From Monarcha castaneiventris obscurior (taxonomy: Eukaryota > Chordata > Aves > Passeriformes > Monarchidae): a DNA stretch of 64,000 nucleotides. The stretch lies in contig JAMPIT010000884.1 in assembly GCA_026261815.1 (NCBI GenBank), forward strand, positions 13,281,001 to 13,345,000. The letters run 5' to 3'. Within the stretch, counting starts at the first letter, position 1, and each line of letters begins with the position of its first letter. Below, in pieces: positions 28,038-39,195 of this stretch. Below the pieces are notes generated by a model, which saw only the letters and a program-made list of their open reading frames with translations, searched no databases and was not told the DNA's origin. Both the position numbers and the translations under genes were made by a program.

Positions 28038-30277
28038 AGATGAGATAAAGACGGAAAGGCTTAAATAAGGCAAAGAAGCTAGGTAGAGTCCCCACAAGGT
28101 TCCAGTCAGCTGGAACTGAGTGTGTGAGCAGCCGATAGGCAGCTGTGTGGGATGGAGAGCACGGGAATGCTGGCACGAGCAATGAGGTGTCTCCATTCCA
28201 CAGAGTCACCTTCTCCAGCACAGGTGAAAAATAGAGCAATTTCAGGAACCATGTACAGATGTGTAGCAGCTCAGTATTTGAACATCTGTCTCCATTTGTG
28301 GAAGCTGAAGAAGGCTTCATCACTCAATCTAGCACAGCATTTGTTTTTTAGACAGATCCACTTATTTTTCAACATGCAAGCTCTTAAAGCTGACAGGATG
28401 CATCCTTTTCCTATCCCAGCACTACACCAGCTTTTATGGAAACTATGTGTCTAAAAAGACAATCAGTTAACAATTCTCCTTACAATAACATCCATCCTAT
28501 TTTTGTCATCACTTGAAGCCTTGTTTAAAGACGTGAGATTATAAATTTGCTTTACTTCTTTCTGGTTGACTTAGCAAATCTTCCCCAAATCAAATGTTAG
28601 TCACACATACATTCTCTAAAAGTTAATGCTTAGCAACACCCAAAATTATAAACTCTACAGGATTTTTATGAGTCAGTATTTCTACACTCCTCAAAATGTC
28701 CTACGAAATATCAAACTCCTTCCTTTGATCAGTTGGCACTAATGTCACTATGGCCAGCTCTGGCCACACTCATGTATTAAGCAGATCTACCTGAATTTCT
28801 TATTTAATGCATTTGCAAGTTTTTAAGGGGGAAACCAACAAATCTCTGCATCTGTAAACTTTTTTAAATCAAATGTGTAAAACCTTTAAACTCTTTTTTA
28901 TCACAACCATGTCCCTGCTACAGAGCTGGCAGCTCTGGCACTGCAACCACAGGTTCACAAAGATATTTGAAAATTCCCTTCCCAGAAATTCCTTAATACA
29001 GATGGTAATCTGTATTAGGTAAGGCATTAGGGAATCCTGGATAGATTAATGAACAGCTGAACGTGCAGTCGGCAGAAGAGGAATGTCCTTTCTGAGCCCA
29101 GAAAGTAACAAAATATATATGCTCACATTTCACAGAAGACACAAAACAGAGCAGATCTACATGGGGGAACACATTTTAGGAAAGGGCCAGTGTTTGTCCA
29201 GCATTATTCTTGTCTGCAAGTTCACAAAGCACAGTGAGCATCAGCCACCCTGAGTAACATCCACACCCTCCTTTTCTGTTAATAAGAGGTGAGACCAGAG
29301 TGCTTTTAACTAGGAAGAATTAGGACAGTTAGTGAAATCTTCCACTACGTTGTAGTGCACATAAAATTAGTGTCTTGTAGTCAAATACATAATACAGTGA
29401 AAAATAAAGCTGTCTGTATTAGCAGGAACATAGCTGGAAAATTGCATGTTTTCTTTGCTATTCTATTTTATCTACCACTACGATTTCAATACCTCAGTGG
29501 TGTCTTGCTTCTTGAGTGCATGACAAGTCAGAATTTACAGGTCAGAGAATAAAGGAAGAAGGGTGAAAACAGAAAGACATTTACCTACAACTTTGCATTT
29601 TACAAACCCTATTTATGCCTAACACAGCTATTTGCATTTGGTCAGCTACTGCATGTGTGTGGGGACTGTTCTGAAAACAGTAATTTGGCAAAGGCAGTAA
29701 AAACTCACAGCCAGGACATTTGCTGAACAGAAATACGTGTAAGCTCCATGAAGGGGGCTAAGACAAAGTTGGGAGGGGAAGTATTCTAAATAGTGGTAGA
29801 AGCAGCAGCATAAAGCTTAAGCAAGCAATCTAGACAACCAAATAGCACATTCTCTCTCTCTTTCCTGTACAGAGGAGAGGAGAAAATGATGGCAGAAGTA
29901 TAAGGAGCAAAGAACTGCTCCGTTTCTATTCCCCTATTCTTTCAATTTGGAAAAAGCATCAAAGTACATTCAACAGCCAGAGAGAGCAGGACCTTTCACA
30001 GCATGAAGCTCATTGATACAAGTGAACAATAGGATTTGAAGTGTGCTAAGCAGCAGGTGAAATACAGAATGAATCTTAGAATCCTGCAACACTGCTGACA
30101 TCAAAGGAACAACACTACAGCAGGCCTAACTGACCAAGAGCTGTTCTTCATGTGGGAAAACCTGTAACAGCAGATCATGGTGGGGGGAAAAAAAGTGTGG
30201 GAGACGGAAGTTAGCAAAGCAGGTTGGCTCCAAGCAGCTTTTGCTACTCTTTCCTTGGGAAAAACCTGCTGAGGGGC
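28038..30277. other. Intron 1 stretch between two LTRs; no gene seen
   Basis: About 2.2 kb of AT-rich intron. No retroviral coding remnant lies between the two LTRs, which belong to different subfamilies and opposite orientations, so they are independent insertions. It includes the 10-bp hairpin at 28994-29017 and a short CT-rich tract near 29850. Confidence 0.6.
28994..29017. other. Perfect 10-bp hairpin
   Basis: TAATACAGAT, loop GGTA, ATCTGTATTA. With a one-base bulge the stem can be extended by two further G:C pairs. Too short for a microRNA precursor. Confidence 0.6.
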
Positions 30278-30883
30278 TGTGCTGGTTTTGGCTGGGATGG
30301 TTCGGGTGCTCAAAAGGACTGTTTTGGTTTAAGCCCAGTCAGCAACTAAGCCCCACAGAGCCACTCGCTCACTGTCCCCTGCTGAGATGGGTGAGAGAAT
30401 CAGAAGAGTAAAAGTGAGAAAAGTCATGGGTTGAGACAATGACATTTTAAGAGGTAAAGCAAACATTACACATGCAAACAAAACGAAACAAGTTCATTCA
30501 CCACATCCCATGGCAGGCAGATGCCACCTCCAGAACAGCAGGGACCTGTCACATGTAACTGACTTGGGAAGACAAACGCCATCACTGCAAACATCCCCTC
30601 CTTCCCCCTAGTTTATATGATGAGCATGATCATCTGGGACATCCCTTTGGTCAGCTGGGGGCAGCTGTCCTGACAGCTGTGTCCCCTCTCAACTTCTTGT
30701 GCACCCTCAGCCTCCTTGCTGGTGGGGTGGGTGAGGAGAAAAAAAGGTTTTGTGCAAGTCCTGCTGAGCAAGAACTAAAGCATCCCTGTGCTATCAACAC
30801 TGCTTCCAGCACAAATCCCAAACACAAATCATACCAGCTACCCTGAAGAAAATTAACTCTACATGCTAGCCAAATACAGCACA
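30278..30883 (-). mobile_element. Avian ERVL-type LTR with an inverted copy of its own 5' terminus
   Basis: Read on the minus strand from 30883, the element begins TGTGCTGTATTTGGCTAGC and follows a common avian ERVL-type LTR (family recalled from memory): AGAGTTAATTTTCTTCA, CCAGCAAGGAGGCTGAGGG, GCACAAGAAGTTGAGAGGGG, a TCATATAAA TATA box (30612-30620), GTTTGTCTTCCCAAGT, TGTCTCAACCCATGA and GCTTAGTTGCTGACTGGG, reaching the expected 3' end GGCTTAAACCAAAACA at 30320. Beyond it, 30278-30319 adds 42 bp whose outer 23 bp are an inverted copy of the LTR 5' end (about 18 of 22 identical). Perfect 5-bp repeats GGGGC flank the enlarged unit (30273-30277 and 30884-30888), whereas the flanks of the LTR proper match less well (AGGAC/GGGGC). 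No retroviral genes are present. It is sense to PDE3A. Confidence 0.78.
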
Positions 30884-32338
30884 GGGGCTCAGTCTGAGAG
30901 CTCACAAATATCACAGCCACCAGTGTTTGGATATACAATCTGGGTTCTTTCAAAACTTTCTCTAGTGTTAGTGTATGTTTTCTTCCTCCTCTGGCTCACA
31001 GACTTCTGGGACAGTTCCTGTAACCACCCAACTATAATTCCAGATTTGCTTGGAAATTTGTTCTTCCGACTGTATGCTTTCAATCTCTGCCTCAGAAGCA
31101 CAACAGCAATACATACAGGTTTTATTCCCAGCTGAAATGCCAATTGCAACACTCAAGTCATAGTTCCAGGAGTGACCTTGGTTCCTACAGCCTCAGGGAC
31201 AGGCTTGGTGGCACATACAGGCCTCCCCTGCCCATCTCCTCCAGGAGAAAAGGAGCAAGCAACAGTTTCCATCTGGAAAGAGACCATCAGGGTGTCAATA
31301 GCAACACTAACCTTCAGAAACCCACACCTTCATCACCAAAGTATACATTAAAGCTACCTGAAAAAAGCATCAGTGAGCACAAGTCCTACTGACCTGCAAA
31401 ACTAAACATAACTAAGTGCAAGTGTATCCTTGACAGGGACGTGAACACCATTCACCTTTACAATGCCTCTGTCTTCCCAAGTGCTGGACTTGCATGGTTC
31501 AACACGTGCAGGTCCAGCAGCTGCAACCAAGTTAGCTTTCAGGACCAAGAAACAAAATTTCTATTTTCAACAGCATTTCTGTCTGTCCTAAGAAAGATCT
31601 TGCAGGTCTAAGAACAGTAGAGAATGAGAACTTCACATTATGATACTGGGACTAGAAATAAACATTTACAGCATTCTACTGAAAACCGTTATCACGTGAA
31701 TCAAAGTAACAGCAGGAAGATCAGAAGAAAAGAACATGTTGTACATTGTGTTTCCAAACCCATGTACTCATCCCAATTTTCAAGTATTAAAAACATCCTA
31801 TTTTTCCTTTAGCTGTAAACAGAGTTCAGATACCAAAATGTTCACAAACACCACAAATCAAGTCCGCATTTATACACAGGTGGCTAATAAGATTAAAAAA
31901 AATACTCCTTCCATAAGATTAAAAAAAAAAATACTCCTTCCATCCAGGCACATGTACATACTAGTAGCTTATGGTTACAGACTGCCAACTTCAAAAACAG
32001 ACAAACCACCAACCTGCTTCAAAATCCATGCTACTGAGTGCTTTAAGGTAAGGATCTAAAAGCTTCCTGTCAGGAGGTAACAAAAATAGATAAATCTGAA
32101 TCCCAGGCAGTGTTTTCAAACACCCATGGGTTCTTCCCAGTCAAAGAAAATTTCCCCCGGGATAACAGGCTAGTGGTTCAACTTGGGGATGCCCAAGTAG
32201 TTGTGCTGGGGTCACCATCTCATGTTCCTCACCAGACAAATCCACCCTCTCATGGTAAATAGCTCATGCAAAGCATCCAACCTCAGTCTGTTCTGCATAT
32301 TAATGTCCTTGACCAACTGTCCACATACAAAGAATTAA
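30884..32338. other. Intron 1 stretch, 30.9-32.3 kb; no gene seen
   Basis: No coding or RNA gene recognised. It contains the tandem duplication at 31887-31941. Confidence 0.55.
31887..31941 (+). repeat. Tandem duplication of a 26/29-bp A-rich unit
   Basis: ATAAGATT, a run of A, then TACTCCTTCC occurs twice head to tail (31887-31912 with A8; 31913-31941 with A11). The copies otherwise match exactly, which suggests a recent slippage or duplication. Confidence 0.9.
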
Positions 32339-32575
32339 TCATAGAATCACAGAATCATTTAGGTTGGACAAGACCTCCAAGATCATCGAGCCCAACCTAT
32401 GACTGAACAACACTGTGAACTAGCCCATGGCCCTGAGTGTCACATCCAGCCATTTCCTGAACACCTCCAGGGGTGGTGACTCCATCACCTCCCTGGGCAG
32501 CCCATTTTAGTGCTTGACAACCCTTTCCATAAAGAAATTCTTCCTGAGGTCCAACCTGCACCTCTCCTGGAGGCT
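32339..32575 (-). mobile_element. CR1 LINE, 5'-truncated 3' end
   Basis: Begins TCATAGAATCACAGAATCA, the reverse complement of the short ATTCTATGA-like repeats that end avian CR1 elements, followed by GGTTGGACAAGACCTCCAAG, ATCATCGAGCCCAACC, CATCACCTCCCTGGGCAGCC and TTCTTCCTGAGGTCCAACCT, all standard CR1 3'-UTR blocks. Only about 240 bp remain and no reverse transcriptase part is kept. The left-hand edge (element 3' end) is sharp; the right-hand edge is approximate. Confidence 0.88.
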
Positions 32576-35500
32576 GTATTTGTGATGTAACATGCAATGA
32601 AACTCACGCAAGAGGAAAAGATGGCACACAAATATCAAAGCACATGAGTGTGAAAGGACCCTGTGTCTGGATGCACACCAATTAAATATTATTACTTGTA
32701 AAGTATAAAATACATGTCCACACATCATGTTTACAAGTATATATAAATTCAGAAGTGTTTCCAGCTTGATGTGTTTCTACATGGTTCCTGAATTTCATAA
32801 CACCTGGAGAGATGCTGAGATGTCACATAATGGAGTTCCACACCTCAAACCTTACGAGGAAGGAATAAACCTAAAGTTACAGGGTTATTCGACTGCCAAT
32901 ATACAAATTGCTTCCAAAAAGCTGTAGTCAGGAAAGGAGGAACCAATCCTGTACTCATGATCCCTTCAAGCAATTTGCTGTTGCAATCCAATTTAAAACA
33001 TGCAATTAATCAATAAAACTTACTAAAGGATTCAAAAGTGTTCACATATGCAGTCATGAAAAAGTTCTGAACTTTTTTCCTTGACATTCATTAAGGAATA
33101 TTCATCCCGTTCCTGTTAAAACTGATAGTATTTCATTACACCCAATGCCATGGAAACACCATACACCAGGACATCTTCATTTTTATTAGCACACCATCAC
33201 AATTTCAGCTCTTCTTATTACTGAAGAGTTTTCTTAAGATAAGTCTCTTAAAGCCAGTTAATTCCTGTTTTAATGGAAAAAGTAACTTTTTCCAGCTGTG
33301 AAGCAGCCCTAAACTCCTAGAGGCCTAAACTCCCTTAGCCAGATTTGACTTGAGAGCCTTTTCAAGATTAAGAAATTGGTTTGAGCTCAGGGTGTACTGT
33401 CAGACCACAATAAAAGGAAAATGAATACAATATGCTGGAAATACAACACTAGTCACATTAAAAAAAGGCACTTTCTGACAGCATTAATTATGACACTGTG
33501 CCTCCCACTCTTATCACGCAGCCCTTTCACAGCAGCTCTACAGACCTCCACCCTCAGCCATTCCAGGCATGAAAAAACACAACAAGCCTTGTGGAAGACA
33601 GAAAAAGAGAGTTACTGCTTAGTTCAAGTTCACAGAAAATGCTTGCTGAAAGGGGTTTTTTTGTCCGTTTTTCAGTTTCATCTGTTTCACAGAAACTTCT
33701 GCATTTGTCTTTGGGAGAAAGGGTGATGAAGGTGAGTAGTAAGGAAGGGACAAACACTGGCAAACCAAGGACAGTCACAGTTTCCATAGGGAAAAAAACC
33801 AAAACCAAAACCCCATGCTTTACATATTTCTATTGAAAAACTTTTTCCAAAGGGGAGGAGGGAGAAAGAAAGAAAGAAAAGTGAAAACTCTTGGGATGCT
33901 GTATCTGCCACCCAAGGCTCCAACATAACCCCTGCCAGAGCAGCCTTAGGCTTGTGACCTGAACAGTCATCTTTTCTTTTGTCCTGCAAATCCACAAATA
34001 AGAAATTGTTTATCTTCTGAAATCTTCTGAAAACACACAGCTGAAAGCAGTCAGTAAGTGATGTGCCAGCTTAATTGAGGTTCCCCAGCCCATGTATCAG
34101 ATCACGGGGTCTGAGTGCCAGAAAGAGCCAAGATGGCCAGAGGGCTCTGTCATCCCCACTGGGGAGTGCCAGCAACTGAGATGGGTAAAGAAGTGGAAAA
34201 GCCACAGGGACGAATACAAAAGCAGTACTGTACACTAGAACAAACTGGCGCAGACTGGGAATAAGGTCTAAGTCCCCTTTACGTGGAGCTCTCTACCAAT
34301 ATAACACCACACAACCCCTTGCTTAGCGAGACTCTGCTTAACCTATTCATCTTTGGACAGACTTGTCCTCCACTTTTGGACCTGCTCGCATGGATTGGTC
34401 TGCACAAGAGAAACACAGGATGAACAGTGCAACACACAGCTGTCAGGCAGCGCTGTGCTGCAGAAACCAGCAAAGGCCTCCCCAGCAACAACTTAGGTGT
34501 GAACAACTGTTTTTTCCTCCAGTTTAGGCAGTGGTAAAAACAGCATTTACTGCCACGGCAGCAAGACCAAGCAAAAAAACAACAGCCACGTGCTCAAAGA
34601 CAATGTACAGATTTACTGCCTTCACACAGAGGGCAATGCCATGACTGCTCCTTATCACAGGGCAGTTCAAGAAGCAACACGTGTCCTATACACAGGTATT
34701 CCAACCCAGGAGAAACAAAGTACAGCAAAATACAAAGCTACAGGATCAATGACCAGCAAAAGCTGGGCAGTGACTGCCTGTAGCTGTTCTGGCATTTGGA
34801 GTGGCCACACAAACAATGATTTATGGGTTCTACCATTTGGGACTGTCAAACAGCAATGGCACAGGAACCATCTTTAATTATGGAGGACTTAAATCACACA
34901 TAAAACTGTTACAAGACTAAGTTTTGAGACACAGAGATCGATTTTCTTTGTTCCTACAAAATTTTGGCCAACTCGTTTGCTTGACCAAGCTCAGTTATTT
35001 TTTCCTTGATAGTAAACACCATTCTAATTGTACAACATATCACTGTCCTACACAGCAACACTCCCTGTGAACAGAATCCACGTGTGGTAGTCCTTTAGTA
35101 ACACTCATTTTTAAGAAACAGTTCCCAAGAACACATACATACCACAAAACATCCAAGTTATAAAATCAAGAAGAAAAGTTAAGACCTAGCCTTGTTCAAA
35201 GAAACAATACACATATCAGCATCTCTATTTCAACTGCATGAAGAGATTAAACAAATATATAACTAGGAGCCTGAGACCATTATAGTTTTGTTATAAAACC
35301 ATCCAGAGTATCCGAGTTCAGAAACCTGCCACCCTGAGAAGAACGCAGATGATGTTGCTGATTCATTTTTCTGGCAGTCACAATGCCAACTCCCATTCAA
35401 ATGTCCATTTTCCAGACTCTGCAGGACTGTCTTCCAGCTCCTAGTCTTGATAAAGTATCTTTTCTCTTTGTATTTTAAAAATAAATTTGATTTCCCGTTG

Positions 35501-38500
35501 TCAGTTAATGTGTCATTGCAATTGTACTCATTTCATGGACCTTATCCCATTTCGTTGTAACAATTGGTCCAGTTTATGATCACAGTTTGCCACGCTTAGC
35601 ACGTTACTGAACTGTCAAGACAGTCTTTCAGAAGGTGCAGACACTGAGATTATGTAAGTCCCTTTTTAAATTGGTAAATTAATCTCTTATTTTTCAATAC
35701 AAGTTGGAAAGACCAGCAGTAATGAATCTCTGATGGGAGTTAATGGATCTCTTGCTATCTCCCAGCAGGGAAAAAAAAAGAAGCTGCTTGATTTTTGCAT
35801 CTCAAAGAAACTGAATGAAATGAGTAATGTCAAAGTTCCTACACCCAGGATCTACAAATCACTTACACTTTGAGCAACATAGATGAATTTAAAATACAGA
35901 TGAGCTTTCTTTATGGATTTCAACCCTTTTGTTGACCTCCTTACATTGATACTTATTCCTCTTCCTTTTCCTACACTGCAACTCTGTAAAAATCCAGTAA
36001 TATGCTTATAAAATGTTCTTGAAATAAATAATTTGTATCAAGCAGAATAAAGTTTTATTAGTGCTTTCCCTAATGCAAACATTCCAAACAAATTTCAGTT
36101 TTGGTCAAAAATTTATTCAGAATTACTTTGATTAAATGTCACTATTATAAATATAGAGGCAATTTAAAACATCTGGAATATAAAATACTTCTTTGTATGC
36201 AGTGTTTTGAGTAAAATCCAGTAATTTCATGAAATTTATTTACCATGTGCTTCAAAGTTAACTGAGGTGACTGAACTAGGTGTTACCTCTGAAGTCACAG
36301 TTACCTGCTTGTGCAGAGATTCCTGCTTCCACCCACACCAGAGGAGCAAAGCACCCACACACCAGGCTGCTAATCCTTTGGGAATGATGGGAATACCACC
36401 AGCTCAGCCACACAGTTCAGGAAATGGCAATTTAAGCTGTACTATAACAGCCCCAAGCACAACTGCAGCACCGCTGCCTTGAGCAACCCCACAAGCATTT
36501 CCTTCATGCAGGAAAATGCAGGAGTGTCAGCAGGATAACCCACTGCCATAACAGAGAGAAGCTGTGTGCCTGGCTTGATAACATGAGACAAGCAGTGGGG
36601 CATTTTAGGGTTTTCTATATAAGGAAGAAACAAAAAATACTTCTTTCAATCTTTCTGTGAAAAATTCACTCTGAAATCCCTTCTTGTCAGACAGCCAGTT
36701 TCTTGAAGAAGTGTACTCACCATACATCCTTCTAGTGTGGATGGGTAGGGTACAATGTGATGTAACAGCACTTTGTACGTAACTGCATAGAGAGCTGGAT
36801 ATCAAAAAACACTTAATTCTAGGACAAACTAGTCCCTTAACAAATAATACATTCTTCTATGCCTTAACTGCACTTTTCCCAGTTACAGCCCAGAAAGAAC
36901 AAACAAACTGACCCCATGCTGGAACCTGTGGCTGAGGTTTCCCTTTGCCTTTCAGAGCCTCAGAACTTCTTGTGTTGATCATTTTGGTCTGGCATCCAGC
37001 ACACATCCAAGAATGACTGTAAGGCTCTCAGGTGAGGCTGGCACAGGGCGGGGTTTCCAGGCCTCCCCAAGGCTGTGCACCATGTTAGAGATCCTTGTGC
37101 TCTCCCAGGTGGGCTGGCCCACTGGCTGACACACTGCTTCATTAAGCAATTATATGAACCAGTCCCTGGAAAACTGATGGTCTGTTAAGACTGCACCATT
37201 CCCGGCCTAAAATCCATTTCCCTCTACTTTTTTGGCTCACTGAAGGTCTGTAAAGCAATAGCACTCTCCAGAAGTATTTTCTCATGTAATTTCCAGTAAT
37301 TACAACCCCCCTGTGAGATTAGAGACCCCCAAGCTGACCATGATCATATGCTCATTCCCTGTAACATCCTTCTGCAAAATGTCTCTTACAGCAGGGCTGA
37401 TTTAAGATCTAAACTGATAAAGCAAAAGATAGCAGAAATGACACATTAATTCCATTTGTAATGCAAGTCACAGATACTTCAATATAACCCCCCAAAAACA
37501 ACTGAGCAATAGGCAAGAACTGTGTCAGATCTAAGTTCTGAACGGCAGTTTAGTCCCAAGACCATATAGGATGCTGAATAAAAGCACCCTACTGATGCAG
37601 CTCTCCAAGGCTATTCCCTCTCTCCCTGCAATTTCCTGACCTGCTCCCACATCAAGAGCAATTTCCTTTACCTTCATGCTGACTCCCACTCCTACACAGG
37701 CAATTGACTGAGCTCTTTTCCTTCCTTGTCCTCCTTCCACCCGGCCTGGGTAACCAACATGCTTCCAAAAAGGGCTGCTTCCACACCGTGCTCACAGGGA
37801 CTGTGCCCACGTGTGGAACTGCGTGCTGCCATAGGCAGGGGCTGCTGTACCCAAGGAATAAGGGCCAGGGGCCCAACAGTACCCTGCCTTTGAAATGTGC
37901 TTTCAATTATCTGGGAAGGACTCAAAGAAACGCCTTGGGCTCCCCATGAGACCAGATCACCTGTGACGCAGCAGAAAATGCCCCTTAAGCACAAACTCCT
38001 GCAGAAACCTCTGACTTCTTAAATGCTGCATTTCAACACTACAGAAACAGTCCCTTACTTTTTCCCTTCTCTCCACAATTTAGCCTTCTACAATATATTT
38101 AGAAGATAAAGCTATGTTTGAAAACATAAATCTCATCATTAAGATCACAGAAGAAAAACAAAAAAAGCCCCAGCAAGTCTTTTATTTAGTCCTCATCTAT
38201 CATTCTTTTCCAATCTATGTGCTCAGTACAGGCTAGAAGGGAGCTCGAGGTTATGCTTCTTGCAAATCCTTTTGCGTCCTCTATTATCAGCCACTGCTAT
38301 TACCTAAAGTTTCATTCAGAAACAGCATTTGGAGTAGTTTTTCAAGGGAGAAACCCTTTTTAATCAACTCAGGTCATGGATGATGTTAACCAGATTTGTT
38401 TTTATTTCTAGTCACTCTTCAAATTATTAATGTAATTCCCTGCAGACAAATGGTGTGTTTGTGGTTTGCAATACACATCGAAAGGGAAGACTTATGAGCA

Positions 38501-39040
38501 CAAGGCATTCGAAGTCTTTTTGCCAATGAGAAATGGGAAACTTCTCTGGGTAGCAGAAAGTACAGCATCCAATTAAGTACTATTTTCCTTTTTTATCCCT
38601 TCTATGCTTTTTAGGTTCCACCTCAAAAAGGCTTTTGGCTGCATTTTATTAATTCCCATTTTTGATAGACAACTGAAGCAGGAGTTGTATAGAACAGAGT
38701 TCAAAGAAATCCTTTCTAAAACGAAGACAAAAATAATTGAATGCAAGAGAGGTTTAGGGACTTGCAGGGTCCGAAGTGAAGTGTTGCCCTCAGGCAGATG
38801 AAGTTTGACAAGATGAAACTGCAACATTTTAAGAGACAAATTCAGCCCCTGGGTTCACCAAGTGTTTTCCAGGTGATTTCACCTAAACCACTTATCTCCA
38901 TGTCTCTGGTTGCTTATGGTGCTTGACCATTTTTCTCCCAAGGCACTGTTAGGATTTCAGGTGTTTAAGGGCTGGAAATAGTTATGATGCAGAGAGGGCA
39001 AAGCTATTCCTTTTGTCTCCTTTGAGCAGCTGTACAAAAG
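32576..39040. other. Intron 1 stretch, 32.6-39.0 kb; no gene seen
   Basis: AT-rich intron with no coding frame of credible composition. 34900-36250 is especially AT-rich and CpG-poor. No further repeat family recognised. Confidence 0.55.
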
Positions 39041-39195
39041 CCGTGACTCCCCACACCTGGAAGCATTCCAGGCCAGATTGGATGGGGCTCTGAGAAACCT
39101 GGTCTGGTGGAAGGTGTCCCTGCCCATGGCAGGGGGGTTGGAACTGGATGATCTTTAGGGCCCTTTCCAATCCAAACCATTCTGTGATTCTGTGA
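39041..39195 (+). mobile_element. CR1 LINE, 5'-truncated 3' end
   Basis: GTGACTCCCCACACCTGGAA, CCAGATTGGATGGGGCTCTG, CCTGCCCATGGCAGGGGGGT, TGGAACTGGATGATCTTTAG and the terminal CATTCTGTGATTCTGTGA follow the avian CR1 3' UTR in the plus orientation. About 155 bp remain. The terminal 8-bp-type repeats mark the 3' end at 39195; the 5' edge is approximate. Confidence 0.9.

Noticed and set aside
32155..32172. CCCGGGATAACAGGCT, similar to a conserved 23S/16S-type rRNA stretch
   Set aside because: The match covers only about 15 bases and the flanks do not follow any rRNA, so neither an rRNA fragment nor a mitochondrial insertion is supported.
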